A stretch of 64,000 bases of DNA from KK5 sp034043675 (GTDB lineage: Bacteria; Pseudomonadota; Gammaproteobacteria; Burkholderiales; Burkholderiaceae_C), in assembly GCF_034043675.1 (NCBI RefSeq), contig NZ_JAXCLA010000011.1:199775-263774 (forward strand), in the 5' to 3' direction. Position numbers and translations under genes: made by a program. Below are positions 54,336 to 62,967 of the stretch, one piece after another. Each line of letters starts with the position of its first letter. Position 1 is the first letter of the stretch. A model generated the notes under the pieces. The model had not been told where the DNA came from, did not search any database, and worked only from the letters and a program-made list of their open reading frames with translations.

Positions 54336-55001
54336 ATGCCCAGTCTTGAGCAAACCCTGCAGCGATCCGCTGCGTTCCTCGAAGCCCTGATGGATCAAAT
54401 CTCATCGGCCGAGGACTTCGGCGGAGCCGACGAGCGGCAAGAGGCGGCCATCGCCGCGGCCGAGGTGGCGATTGAACATGGGACAGCGCTCAATGCTTTG
54501 TTCGATATGGGCCTGGCGAACTCCGCAGTCGCCCTTCTGCGCCTCGAGTACGAGGCGCTACTCAGGTCGGCTTGGCTTTTGTACGCGGCGACGGACGGTG
54601 AGGTCGCAAAGGCTTCCACGCCTCTGACCAGGGAAAGCGGCGAGGCTGCCAAGAATCTACCTACTGCGTTGACCATGCTCCAGGACCTCGAACGCAAGAT
54701 GAAGGTCGAGCCAGGCATCGCTGGCCTAGTGATGCCGCTGCGGGAACTGCGCGACGAAGCATGGAAACCCATGAACGCCTTCGTCCATTGCGGCCTTCAC
54801 CCGCTCGCTCGCGTCAGAGATGGTTTCCCTGAGTCGCTAGCGATCAGCGTCGTGAAGCTCTCGAACGGACTCATCCATTTCGCGGCAAGGCTTTTGTCCC
54901 GGTTCACCGGCAACCGCAAGGTAATGCGTGAAGTCGACGAGGCCTTCAGGGTGTTCCAGGATGTGATGCCCATGGTCACAGGTCCGCACAGCGAGCCGTA
55001 G
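54336..55001 (+). CDS. DUF6988-like helical protein
   Basis: A 221-residue protein from ATG 54336 (MPSLEQTLQRSAAFLEALMD). All helical. The sequence GLANSAVALLRLEYEALLRS, then AWLLYAATDG and later WKPMNAFVHCGLHPLAR is the pattern of a small family of unknown function that I recall as DUF6988, distantly HEPN-like but without the Rx4H Arg. It follows the small membrane protein. Downstream lies a hairpin and then the IS110 element. Confidence 0.55.
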   Translation: MPSLEQTLQRSAAFLEALMDQISSAEDFGGADERQEAAIAAAEVAIEHGTALNALFDMGLANSAVALLRLEYEALLRSAWLLYAATDGEVAKASTPLTRESGEAAKNLPTALTMLQDLERKMKVEPGIAGLVMPLRELRDEAWKPMNAFVHCGLHPLARVRDGFPESLAISVVKLSNGLIHFAARLLSRFTGNRKVMREVDEAFRVFQDVMPMVTGPHSEP

Positions 55002-55040
55002 CCGAGCGACGGAAGGGCACGACGGCGCTATCCGTCGCAG

Positions 55041-55066
55041 CGTCATCGGCGCTCCCCCCGATGACG
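55041..55066. repeat. Hairpin between the DUF6988-like gene and the IS110 element
   Basis: CGTCATCGG (55041-55049) and CCGATGACG (55058-55066) are exact reverse complements around an 8-base loop. No T-run follows. It could terminate the upstream gene or lie in the left end of the insertion sequence. Confidence 0.55.
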
Positions 55067-55124
55067 GAAGGACAGGTCGAAAAGCCGCACGCTCCGACCT
55101 AATGTCTCTCGGAGGTCGTGAGGC

Positions 55125-56174
55125 ATGAGGAAGCAACGCGCAAAGGTCGTCCGCGTCGGCGTCGATCTGGCAAAGTCGGTCGTTCAGGTCCATGCCGTTG
55201 ATGCTGGCGGTGCAGTCATCGCTGCAAAGCAGCTCCCGCGCGCTGGATTCCTGCCCTGGTGCGAGCAATTGCCTCAGGGGTGTCTCGTCGCTATTGAAGC
55301 CTGCTCTGCTGCACACCACTGGGCCAGACGACTTCTCGCAATGGGGATCGACGTCAGACTGGTCGCTCCGGCATTTGTCGCCCCCTATCGCATGAGCGGG
55401 AAGACCGGAAAAAACGACGCCAATGATGCAGCTGCCATCTGTGAAGCGGCAAGCCGGCCGCAGATGCGGTTTGTCCCCGTCAAGACACCGGACCAGCAAA
55501 GCTGGCGGGCCATACATACCCTGAGGGAAGGCTACATCATTGAAAGGGGTTCCTGCATGAACCGAGCGCGAGGCGTACTTGCCGAGTTCGGGGTGCTCTT
55601 CCCGCTGTCGACGGAGAAGTTTCATAACGAGCTTCTTGGAGTGCTACGCGGCTCGGATGACGAACTGACCCCGCTGGCTCGAATGGCACTGAGGAAGTGC
55701 CTGGCTCATTTCGACGAGCTGGAAGGCCAGATCGCATGGTGTACCCAGCAGATCGAGCGGCATGTCGCAACTGACCCGCGCGCGAAGTTGGCTATGAGCG
55801 TGTTCGGCGTCGGCGCCCTGACCGCATCGGCGCTGGTTGCTTCCGTTGGCAACATGAACCATTTCAAGAACGGTCGGCAGTTCAGTGCCTGGCTAGGTCT
55901 TGTGCCGCGCATGTCCTCAACCGGAGGACGGCCGAAGCTCGGACCGATCACAAAGCGCGGCGACGCCTACCTTCGAAAGCTGCTCGTGCTCGGCGGTCGG
56001 GCAGTTCTCACGGCGGTCTCGCGGCGTGACGACGCCTTCAGCAAGTGGGCAGTCCAACTGCATGCCCGAGTTGGCTGGTCGAAGGCCATCGTTGCCATTG
56101 CAAACAAGAATGCCCGCATCCTTTGGGGCGTTCTCTCGGAAGGCAGAGACAGGTCAGAGGATCCGCGCCACTGA
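55125..56174 (+). mobile_element. IS110/IS1111-family transposase (insertion sequence)
   Basis: A 349-residue DEDD transposase/recombinase. The N-terminal RuvC-like domain has VRVGVDLAKSVVQVH (Asp), CLVAIEACSAAHHWA (Glu) and GKNDANDAAAICEAASRP (two Asp). The C-terminal Tnp_20-type domain has VFGVGALTASALVASVG and FKNGRQFSAWLGLVPRMSST, then GGRPKLGPITKRGDAYLRKL with the conserved Ser-containing loop. Elements of this family use a bridge or seeker RNA from their non-coding end; in IS1111-type members it lies after the gene. The left non-coding end is only about 120 bases and the right side about 350, which fits that type. The exact ends were not determined. The frame is intact. Confidence 0.85.
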
Positions 56175-56527
56175 CCACGACCTTGGACGACGGCAGTGGA
56201 TTCTCGGAGAGCTCGTAATGTGGATGGTCTGCCAATGTGCAGGCGTTACCAGTCTGGAGCCCGGATTTCTTGATGCTGTAGACCGAGTCAGCAATTCGAA
56301 TGCGGAACCGCCACTTTGACCAGCAGCAGCGGCTCGAGGACGGAATGGTCACGCCAAGCGTGTCGGCACAAGTCGTGAGTCATGCTGCCGTGCTTTTACA
56401 TTCCCGACCAGAGGCACTTACTGCCTGGCCCGTTTGGCAATTTATTCAATTCTCCAACTCCAGAACTTCGCTTTCTCTGCATTCCCTCGATAGACTCCGC
56501 CTTGCAACAACACCCTGGAGTTCGTGA
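56175..56527. other. Region between the IS110 gene and the H-NS gene
   Basis: About 350 bases. The first part may be the right end of the insertion sequence and encode its guide RNA: CCACTG and CAGTGG arms flank a loop near 56169-56195. The last part, A/T-richer (TTTATTCAATT near 56440), should hold the promoter of the H-NS gene, whose ribosome site GGAG lies just before 56528. Confidence 0.4.
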
Positions 56528-57187
56528 ATGGCCAAGTCTCTCTCCGCAATCAAGAGCCAAATCGAGAAGCTGCAGCAGCAAGCTGACGCGATGCGCTCCA
56601 CCGTAATTGCGCGCATCCAACGCGATATGGCCCAGCACGGCCTGACCATCGAGGACCTTGCTATCAAGTCCGGCGGATTCGTTGTCGGGAACGGGACCCC
56701 TGCCAAGGCGAGGAAGACCGTGAAGGCCAAGGCGGGTGCGGCCAAGCCGGCAAAGTTCGCTGATGACAAGGGCAACACTTGGCACGGCATCGGCAAGCGA
56801 CCGACATGGATTCATGAGGTGCTTGCAGCCGGCCGCAAGCTCGAAGAGTTCCTGGTTGGCAAGAAGGCCAAGCCTGCGACCGACGCAACTCCGAAGACAA
56901 GCGTGAAGGCTGCTCCGAACAAGCGTGCGACTGGCAAGAAAGCAGTTGCTGCGACACAGAAGGCGCCAGCGAAGAAGGCGGTTGCAGTGAAGGGAGCCGC
57001 TCGGACGTCCGCTGCGCAGCCGCTCGCACGGAAGGCTGGCAAAGCGTCCAAGTCGGCCGAGACGATGGGCACCGCAAAGGCGGCGAGCAAAGTGCCTTCG
57101 AAGAGGGCTATGGCAAAAAGGCCCAGTAAGCTCGTAGCTGGCGAGACGGCAACATCAGCTGATAAGCCGACAGACAGCCAAGTGTAA
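56528..57187 (+). CDS. H-NS-family nucleoid protein with a long Lys/Ala tail
   Basis: A 219-residue protein. Residues 1-50 form the oligomerising helix (LSAIKSQIEKLQQQADAMRS). Residues 77-95 carry the H-NS C-terminal DNA-binding motif, ADDKGNTWHGIGKRPTWIHE. The last 115 residues are Lys/Ala/Thr-rich (for example KKAVAATQKAPAKKAVAVKG), like the histone-H1-like tails of beta-proteobacterial H-NS proteins, although here the tail follows rather than precedes the motif. Such proteins silence AT-rich foreign DNA. As an island-borne copy it may tune expression of the island itself. Confidence 0.8.
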   Translation: MAKSLSAIKSQIEKLQQQADAMRSTVIARIQRDMAQHGLTIEDLAIKSGGFVVGNGTPAKARKTVKAKAGAAKPAKFADDKGNTWHGIGKRPTWIHEVLAAGRKLEEFLVGKKAKPATDATPKTSVKAAPNKRATGKKAVAATQKAPAKKAVAVKGAARTSAAQPLARKAGKASKSAETMGTAKAASKVPSKRAMAKRPSKLVAGETATSADKPTDSQV

Positions 57188-57618
57188 GCCGTTACCTGCC
57201 CATCCACCGTGCGCGTCGCGGTGGGTGCTTGCCGTCTCATTGACAGTACGTATGAGAGGAGATCCGAGGCGGTGCCGAGATTGGCGCGTGCGGGGCCGGA
57301 ACGCGGCTACGAATCGTCGACGCGAAGGCCGACTGGACTCGAGAGCGTGCCCGTTGGTGAAAAATTGAGTGCTCCTATAGCGGTCGTTGCCGACCGACCG
57401 GAGATGGCCGATATCGGCTGACGACCCGTTGTAGACCGTCGTACCGCCGAATTCGCGGCCGCAAAGCAGACGCCCAACAATCGCCGAAACGGCAGAGTTC
57501 CGGCGTCAATCTTGGCATTCAGTAAGTTGCAGGCAGGCTGACAGGTTCTCGTTCGATGGCAATTGGGTATCTGTTCGCCAACGCCCGAGTCAATCGCATG
57601 ACTGCACGACAGACACGC
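57188..57618. other. Gene-poor stretch
   Basis: About 430 bases between the H-NS gene and a convergent small gene. I see no gene, clear terminator or repeat. Confidence 0.4.
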
Positions 57619-57951
57619 TCACGGATATACGGCCTCCCGGTCGTGAAGCAACGACGAGCCGTGCCAGTCGCCGTTGTTGGAGACGATCCGGGTCGCGATG
57701 TTCGCGTAGCCAGCGTTGTTGCCGCAGACGTTGATAGGAACCCCCTGGTTGCCGGCGAGCGTGAACGGTCCAAGGATGCGCTTGTTGCAGTTCAGGTCCA
57801 TGACCGCGACCTGCGCCGTGCTGCCGGTAGTCATGTATTTCCCCGATAGGATGATGGTCACGCCCTGCTGAGCGCCGGCCTTCTGCAGGGCAGCGAACGC
57901 CGTCAGCGCGAGTGCGCCGGCGGCCACGAGAGTCTTGGTCGAGATTTCCAT
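57619..57951 (-). CDS. Small exported protein
   Basis: A 110-residue protein with a signal peptide: KTLVAAGALALTAFAALQKA followed by a likely cleavage after GAQ. The mature part is about 80 residues, beta-rich, with two Cys (DLNCNKRILG and INVCGNNAGY) that could form a disulfide. No family is known. It is followed upstream (same strand, 54 bases) by another exported protein, so the two probably share a transcript. Confidence 0.6.
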   Translation of the reverse strand: MEISTKTLVAAGALALTAFAALQKAGAQQGVTIILSGKYMTTGSTAQVAVMDLNCNKRILGPFTLAGNQGVPINVCGNNAGYANIATRIVSNNGDWHGSSLLHDREAVYP

Positions 57952-58005
57952 GAGGTCGCCTTTCGCAATTGGAAGAATTGGGGCCGAGCGAGGCCGGCCC
58001 GGGGG

Positions 58006-58383
58006 TTACTCGACTTCCACCGTCAGCAGCGCGGTGCTATCCCGCTGGCCGCTGTTGGGGTTGTTGATGAACAGGAAGCCACCCTCGTTGTGGCCCTGCA
58101 GCGAGAACGCGTACTGGACGAAGGTGCTGGTCGCCTTGACGACCCGGCAGGTCGACCAGGCGTTGCAGCGGCGATCACCGATGAGGGTCAGGCCATGGTG
58201 GGCGATCTTCTTGCCAGTAGGGGCGCTGTAAGAGATCAGGTATTCCTCGGAGAAGGCGGAGCCGCTGCCGCTGGTCTTCGGACCCGAGCTGACCTGGTAG
58301 GTCGTCGCGCGCGCCGAACCGGCCAGAACCACGAAGGCCAGGAAGGCCAGAAAGAAGCGGGAGAGAATCTTCGAACTCAACAT
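58006..58383 (-). CDS. Small exported protein
   Basis: A 125-residue protein from ATG 58381-58383 with an AAGGAG site. The signal peptide is SKILSRFFLAFLAFVVLAGS with cleavage near ARA. The mature part is about 100 residues with two Cys (GDRRCNAWSTCRVVKATSTF) and a beta-rich end (FINNPNSGQRDSTALLTVEV). It is the first gene of the two-gene exported set. The role is unknown; a periplasmic or secreted protein. Confidence 0.6.
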   Translation of the reverse strand: MLSSKILSRFFLAFLAFVVLAGSARATTYQVSSGPKTSGSGSAFSEEYLISYSAPTGKKIAHHGLTLIGDRRCNAWSTCRVVKATSTFVQYAFSLQGHNEGGFLFINNPNSGQRDSTALLTVEVE

Positions 58384-58508
58384 AATGAACTCCTTGGGAA
58401 GCTTCGCCGCGGCAGAATTGCGTTGGTGTGCCGGAAATTTAAGAGCTCGGAAGCAGTCGGGAACGCACCCCTGCGGATCGTCGTAGGGGGCTAGCACGGA
58501 GGTCTGAC

Positions 58509-59270
58509 ATGAGCGTCGAAGATGCCCAACCGTCCCAATCTGGGCGCTCGATTGAGGACGTGCTGCAAGCTGCGCGGGAGATTCCTCACACGGACTACAT
58601 CGTGGGGCGAGGGACGCGGAAGCCTGATGGCGGCATCCACATCGTCGAGTACCACGTTTCCCGTGGCCTTGGCGAAAGGTTCGTGAAGGCCTACCCAGAG
58701 TACGAAGCCTTTGACTCGGCCGCGCAGCAGTTTCTTTGCGCACCGTTTCTGTCGATCACGATCGAGGTTGGTGTCACCTGCTACGTTGATGACACGAGCA
58801 AGCAGAGCGCCAAAATGAATGACTACCTTCGGCTCTTCGACGTGGATAGCTTGCTGCTTGTCGGGCTAGAGAGCTCTATGGGATTGTGCTGGATGACGCT
58901 GTACCGCCGGCTTCAGCCCAAGGAGCCCTTCACTGCAGAACAGGCAGAGCTGGCGAGCTATCGGGTACGGGCAGCGCTGTTCGAATGGCAGCTGAGAACA
59001 AAAAGTCCTATCGAGAGACCGCCCCCGCCTGAACGCTACAAGTTGCTGCCGCTCGGCCGGCGTTGCCTCGACGTGGCTGTGCGGCGCATGCGTGGGATAC
59101 CTCGCAAGCGTATCGCGACCGAACTTGGGATGACCGAGGACGGCGTCGACGCACAAACCAGGCGTCTCAAAGAGCTCAAGCTCAGCAACCAGAAGCTGAT
59201 GGAGCAGTTTTTCGGGGAGCTGCCGCCGCCGCGCCCTCTGCCGCCCAATGATCCAGAAGCGCAAAGCTAG
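58509..59270 (+). CDS. Uncharacterised protein with a C-terminal HTH
   Basis: A 253-residue protein with a GGAGG site before ATG 58509. The first 170 residues are mixed alpha/beta (TDYIVGRGTRKPDGGIHIVE; FLSITIEVGVTCYVDDTSKQ). Residues about 180-235 look like a LuxR/sigma-4-type HTH: LGRRCLDVAVRRMRGIPRKR then IATELGMTEDGVDAQTRRLK. It may be a regulator with a sensor domain. It is divergent from the two exported genes, with 125 bases between, and could control them. Its last bases overlap the IS66 relic. Confidence 0.55.
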   Translation: MSVEDAQPSQSGRSIEDVLQAAREIPHTDYIVGRGTRKPDGGIHIVEYHVSRGLGERFVKAYPEYEAFDSAAQQFLCAPFLSITIEVGVTCYVDDTSKQSAKMNDYLRLFDVDSLLLVGLESSMGLCWMTLYRRLQPKEPFTAEQAELASYRVRAALFEWQLRTKSPIERPPPPERYKLLPLGRRCLDVAVRRMRGIPRKRIATELGMTEDGVDAQTRRLKELKLSNQKLMEQFFGELPPPRPLPPNDPEAQS

Positions 59271-59507
59271 GAAGTACACAGCCCGGCATCAGCAGGCGTT
59301 GAAGTACTTCGGCGAGCTTTACCGCGTGGAGCGATCGATCGAAGCGACCGACAGTGCGCATCGGCTCGAAGAGAGACGACGATCACGACCGGTCGCCGAT
59401 GCGCTTCACCAATGGCTGCTGCAGCAACGTCAGAAGGTCCCCGACGGTTCGGCCACGGCGAAGGCGATCGACTAAAACCTCAAGCGCTGGGTGGGTACCC
59501 TGAAGTA
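59248..59507 (+). pseudogene. Relic of an IS66-family transposase C-terminal region
   Basis: The frame reads QQALKYFGELYRVERSIEAT, then SRPVADALHQWLLQQRQKVP and DGSATAKAID, stop, NLKRWVGTLK. This is the unmistakable IS66 TnpC segment LYRVERE...PVADALHxWL...QRQKVPDGSATAKAIDYSLKRW, with a stop codon in place of the Tyr. The N-terminal and catalytic parts are missing. It shows an old IS66 copy was truncated next to the HTH gene. Confidence 0.8.
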
Positions 59508-59582
59508 GAGGGTGGCAGGAGCGTCTGGCTTTAGGTGCCAACTACCATACGAATCCGCCAGAGGGACGAAGAGGACGCAGAG

Positions 59583-60557
59583 ATGTTGCAGCTAGAGTGG
59601 ATCAGCGAACTGGATGGGGCTGAGGAAGCCCATCGAATCCAGATGGGGCGCAATAGCGAGTTCGCCCGATCCGCCCTGTCGGGCGGGGTCATCCCGTTCA
59701 GCTGCACCTACCTTACGGCGGAGCAACTAGCTCGTATGGACCCGGAAGAGCTGCTAGACGCCGCCACACAGATCAACCGGTCGATGCGCGCCGCACGCAA
59801 CGACGTTGATCTAGTGCAAGCCGTGGTGCTGGCCGGGCCGACTACCCTATTCTGGACCGTGGTCCAGGAACGCACCTATTGGGCTTGCGCCGCGGATGGA
59901 CCGTTGTTGATTGGAGCAGACTACCGGTACCGCCATACGCGCTCGGGATGGCATGAAGTGCGGCGACTCAATACGGGCGTACGCACTTCGGACCTGCCAG
60001 CCAGCATCGCGAAGCGCGATCTATACGGTACACACAACCCGGGCTACCTTCCTGAATTCCGTACATTCGTGCGCGAATGCCTGGCGCTGACGTCCGACCA
60101 TGAAGTCCGTCCTGACGCGCCTCAGGCGCCGGACGACTGGACTGCATCCATCCGGTCAATGGCTCTTAACGCCCAGAGTGCCGCGGCCGAATCCGGCCTA
60201 CTAAAGCTCAGCGCGACAAAGGCCAAGTACTTTGGCTTTCCTTCGCGCGAGGACGCGGAGGCATACATTACCCTGTTGCTGGAAGAACAGGGGTACCGTT
60301 GCCGGCTGACCGGCATTCCCCTGAAACGCCGTGGCCAGCACAGCCCAGTCGATGCCCCGTACCTCCCTTCACTGGATCGGCGCGACTCCAACGGTCACTA
60401 CGAACCAGGCAACCTGCAGGTTGTCTGCCAATTCATCAACCGTTGGAAGGCGGCCTGCGACGAAGGCGACTTCCTGGGGCTCCTGAATGCAGTGAAACAG
60501 GCGCCTGGCCGGCTTCCGAGCCTCTCTACTAGCCCTTCCGGGAGTTGCCGGTCATGA
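59583..60557 (+). CDS. HNH-like protein next to the transposon right end
   Basis: About 324 residues from ATG 59583. The last 90 residues carry an HNH-type core: EEQGYRCRLTGIPLKRRGQH, then LPSLDRRDSNGHYEPGNLQV and VCQFINRWKAAC, typical of phage-like HNH endonucleases with DRxD...GHYxxGNLQxVC. The N-terminal 230 residues are mixed and unknown (SALSGGVIPFSCTYLTAEQL). It is the last gene before the terminal repeats, a common place for Tn7 cargo. Confidence 0.65.
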   Translation: MLQLEWISELDGAEEAHRIQMGRNSEFARSALSGGVIPFSCTYLTAEQLARMDPEELLDAATQINRSMRAARNDVDLVQAVVLAGPTTLFWTVVQERTYWACAADGPLLIGADYRYRHTRSGWHEVRRLNTGVRTSDLPASIAKRDLYGTHNPGYLPEFRTFVRECLALTSDHEVRPDAPQAPDDWTASIRSMALNAQSAAAESGLLKLSATKAKYFGFPSREDAEAYITLLLEEQGYRCRLTGIPLKRRGQHSPVDAPYLPSLDRRDSNGHYEPGNLQVVCQFINRWKAACDEGDFLGLLNAVKQAPGRLPSLSTSPSGSCRS

Positions 60558-60570
60558 AAGTCTGGAAGTA

Positions 60571-60716
60571 GCCGAAGCTGTGTGAAAACTCGGCACGCAG
60601 GCTATTTCCCGGATCTCGACAGCATTGGCGCCCGTTCGATCGTCCATCCTGAGCCGATCTGAGACGTCGACTTCTCGCCGGTTTGTAGCGAAGCGGCGTT
60701 TTCACACAGCCTCGGC
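60571..60716. repeat. 146-base element bounded by 19-base inverted repeats (MITE-like)
   Basis: GCCGAAGCTGTGTGAAAAC at 60571-60589 and its near reverse complement at 60698-60716 (GTTTTCACACAGCCTCGGC) match at 18 of 19 positions. The inside has no ORF. The size and structure fit a miniature inverted-repeat element or the remnant of an insertion sequence. No target duplication was confirmed. Confidence 0.6.
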
Positions 60717-60833
60717 CGGAAGCAGTCCCACGTTGATACACCCGGCTGGGATCGAACCACCCTACCCCGGCATCCATCGACGCTACGGCTAGCAGGGGCC
60801 ACCAACCTTCCTGTCGTGATCCAGGAAAGTCAT

Positions 60834-61074
60834 GTTCGACAGACTTCAACACGCCAGAGAACTGCCCTCGACAGACTTCAACATAAAAGCGTTGGCGGCC
60901 GGCATCGCACGGACGTCGCGAGTTCGATTCTGGGCCTCCTAGTTGCCCAGATAGCCTCACGTCCCTGACTGCATATGCTGCGGGATGCAATCTTTGCTGG
61001 GCTTGATTCGATTGACCGTGCATCAGGTCCGACGGACTTTTTTCCAGTCCGACAGACTTAATTGTTGGCGATCA
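60834..61074 (-). repeat. Candidate Tn7-like right end with four TnsB-like sites
   Basis: Four copies of a motif occur in the same direction: TCGACAGACTTCAACA at 60836-60851 and again at 60868-60883 (identical), TCCGACGGACTTTTTT at 61028-61043 and TCCGACAGACTTAATTG at 61048-61064. Read inward from glmS the consensus is AAGTCTGTCG. The outermost copy reads ACAATTAAGTCT, close to the ACAATAAAGTCT of the Tn7 right end as I remember it. Counting as in Tn7, the terminus would be at 61074, 24 bases after the glmS stop codon, but it would begin TGA rather than TGT. Confidence 0.6.
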
Positions 61075-61098
61075 GCGACGCGGAGGATCACGTCCTAC

Positions 61099-62967
61099 TC
61101 ACTCGACCGTGACTGACTTGGCCAGGTTACGAGGCTTGTCCACGTCGGTCCCACGCGCGCAGGCCGTGTGGTACGCAAGTAACTGCAGCGGTACAACGTG
61201 GAGGATCGGGCTCAGCGCACCGTAGTGCTCCGGCATGCGGATCACGTGCAGGCCTGTTTCGCTCTCGATCTTGGTGTCGCCATCGGCGAAGACGTAGAGC
61301 TGGCCGCCGCGGGCGCGGACTTCCTGCATATTGCTCTTGAGCTTCTCGAGCAGCGCGTCGTTCGGCGCCACCGTCACCACGGGCATCTCGGCCGTCACCA
61401 GCGCCAGCGGGCCATGCTTCAGCTCGCCGGCGGGGTAGGCCTCGGCGTGGATGTAGGTGATCTCCTTGAGCTTCAGCGCGCCTTCCAGCGCGATCGGGTA
61501 GTGCAGGCCGCGGCCGAGGAAGAGTGCGTTTTCCTTGCGGGCGAACTCGTCGGCCCAGGCCATCACCTGCGGCTCCAGCGCCAGCACGGCCTGCACGGCC
61601 ACCGGCAGGTGGCGCAGCGCCTTCAGATGCTCGGCCTCGTCGGCTTCGCTGAGCAGGCCTCGGGTCTGGGCCAGGGCCAGAGTCAGCAGGAACAGGCCGA
61701 CGAGCTGGGTCGTGAAGGCCTTGGTCGAGGCGACGCCGATCTCCGCGCCGGCGCGGGTGATGTAGGCCAGCTCGCATTCGCGCACCATCGCGCTGGTGGC
61801 GACGTTGCAGATGGTCAGCGTGTGGCTCATGCCCTGCGCGCGGGCGTGCTTCAGCGCGGCCAGGGTGTCGGCGGTCTCGCCGCTCTGGCTGATGGTGACG
61901 ACCAGGGTGCGCGGGTCGGGCACGCTGTCGCGGTAGCGGTATTCGCTGGCGATCTCGACGCTGGTGGGGATCTTGGCGATCGCTTCGAGCCAGTACTTGG
62001 CGGTCAGGCCCGAATAGGAGCTGGTACCGCAGGCGAGGATCAGGACCTTGTCGATGTCCTTGAACACGCGGTAGGCGCCATCGCCAAACAACTCAGGGCT
62101 GATGCCGCCGACGGCGTCCAGCGTGTTGGCGATCGCCACCGGCTGCTCGAAGATCTCCTTCTGCATGTAGTGGCGGTACGGGCCCAGCTCGGCCGCGCCG
62201 CTGTGGATCTGCACGGTGCGGACCTCGCGCTGCACGGGCTCATAACGGCCGGATTCAGCGGACAGGTGCGTGATCCAGAAGCGGCCCAGCTGCAGGTCGA
62301 CGACGTCGCCCTCCTCCAGGTAGCAGATCTGCTCGGTGACGCCGGCCAGCGCCATCGCGTCGGACGCGACGAAGTGCTCGCCCTGCGCGGCATCGCCCAC
62401 ACCCAGCACCAGCGGCGAGCCCTCGCGGGCAGCGACGACGCGGTGCGGCTCGTCGCGGCAGAACACGGCCACCGCGTAAGCGCCCTTCAGGCGCGGCAGC
62501 GCCTGTTGGACGGCCTCGAGCAGGTCGCCTTCGTAGTAGCGGTCGATCAGGTGGGCAATGACCTCGGTATCGGTCTGGCTGGAGAAGGCGTAGCCGCGGG
62601 CCTTCAGCTCGGCGCGCAGTTCGTCGTGGTTCTCGATGATGCCGTTGTGGACCAGGGCGATGCGGCCCGGCGCGTCATTCGCGGCATTGGGGCCGGCGGA
62701 GAAGTGCGGGTGCGCGTTGTGCACCGCCGGCGCGCCGTGCGTGGCCCAGCGGGTGTGAGCGATGCCGGTGCCGGCGACGATGCCGTCTTCCTGCGCCTGA
62801 TTCATCAGCTCGGCCACGCGCGAGGTGCTGCGGGCGCGGCGCAGGCGGCCCTCCTGATGCACGGCAACGCCGCAGGAATCGTAGCCGCGGTACTCGAGCC
62901 GCTTCAGGCCTTCGACCAGGATGGGGACGATATTGCGCTGACTGACCGCGCCGACGATGCCGCACAT
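61099..62967 (-). CDS. glmS: Glucosamine-fructose-6-phosphate aminotransferase (isomerising)
   Basis: A 622-residue enzyme that makes glucosamine-6-phosphate from fructose-6-phosphate and glutamine, the first step to UDP-GlcNAc for cell wall and LPS. The N-terminal glutaminase starts MCGIVGAVSQRN with catalytic Cys2 and has LEYRGYDSCG and HTRWATHG. Two SIS domains follow (ACGTSSYSGLTAKYWLEAIA; ENALFLGRGLHYPIALEGAL). The C-terminus NLAKSVTVE is standard. The conserved 3' end is the site read by TnsD of Tn7, and the island adjoins it directly. The gene looks intact. The upstream region is shared with the divergent lrp-type gene. Confidence 0.95.
   Translation of the reverse strand: MCGIVGAVSQRNIVPILVEGLKRLEYRGYDSCGVAVHQEGRLRRARSTSRVAELMNQAQEDGIVAGTGIAHTRWATHGAPAVHNAHPHFSAGPNAANDAPGRIALVHNGIIENHDELRAELKARGYAFSSQTDTEVIAHLIDRYYEGDLLEAVQQALPRLKGAYAVAVFCRDEPHRVVAAREGSPLVLGVGDAAQGEHFVASDAMALAGVTEQICYLEEGDVVDLQLGRFWITHLSAESGRYEPVQREVRTVQIHSGAAELGPYRHYMQKEIFEQPVAIANTLDAVGGISPELFGDGAYRVFKDIDKVLILACGTSSYSGLTAKYWLEAIAKIPTSVEIASEYRYRDSVPDPRTLVVTISQSGETADTLAALKHARAQGMSHTLTICNVATSAMVRECELAYITRAGAEIGVASTKAFTTQLVGLFLLTLALAQTRGLLSEADEAEHLKALRHLPVAVQAVLALEPQVMAWADEFARKENALFLGRGLHYPIALEGALKLKEITYIHAEAYPAGELKHGPLALVTAEMPVVTVAPNDALLEKLKSNMQEVRARGGQLYVFADGDTKIESETGLHVIRMPEHYGALSPILHVVPLQLLAYHTACARGTDVDKPRNLAKSVTVE

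Noticed and set aside
60735..60790. Second T-loop-like piece GGGATCGAACCACC
   Set aside because: Read on the minus strand it gives GGTTCGATCCC, but no cloverleaf forms around it. Possibly an old tRNA scrap, not a gene.
60905..60945. tRNA-like stretch GAGTTCGATTCTGGG near the right end
   Set aside because: It resembles a T-loop, but the T-stem does not pair (CGCGA against CTGGG) and no acceptor or anticodon arm can be drawn upstream.
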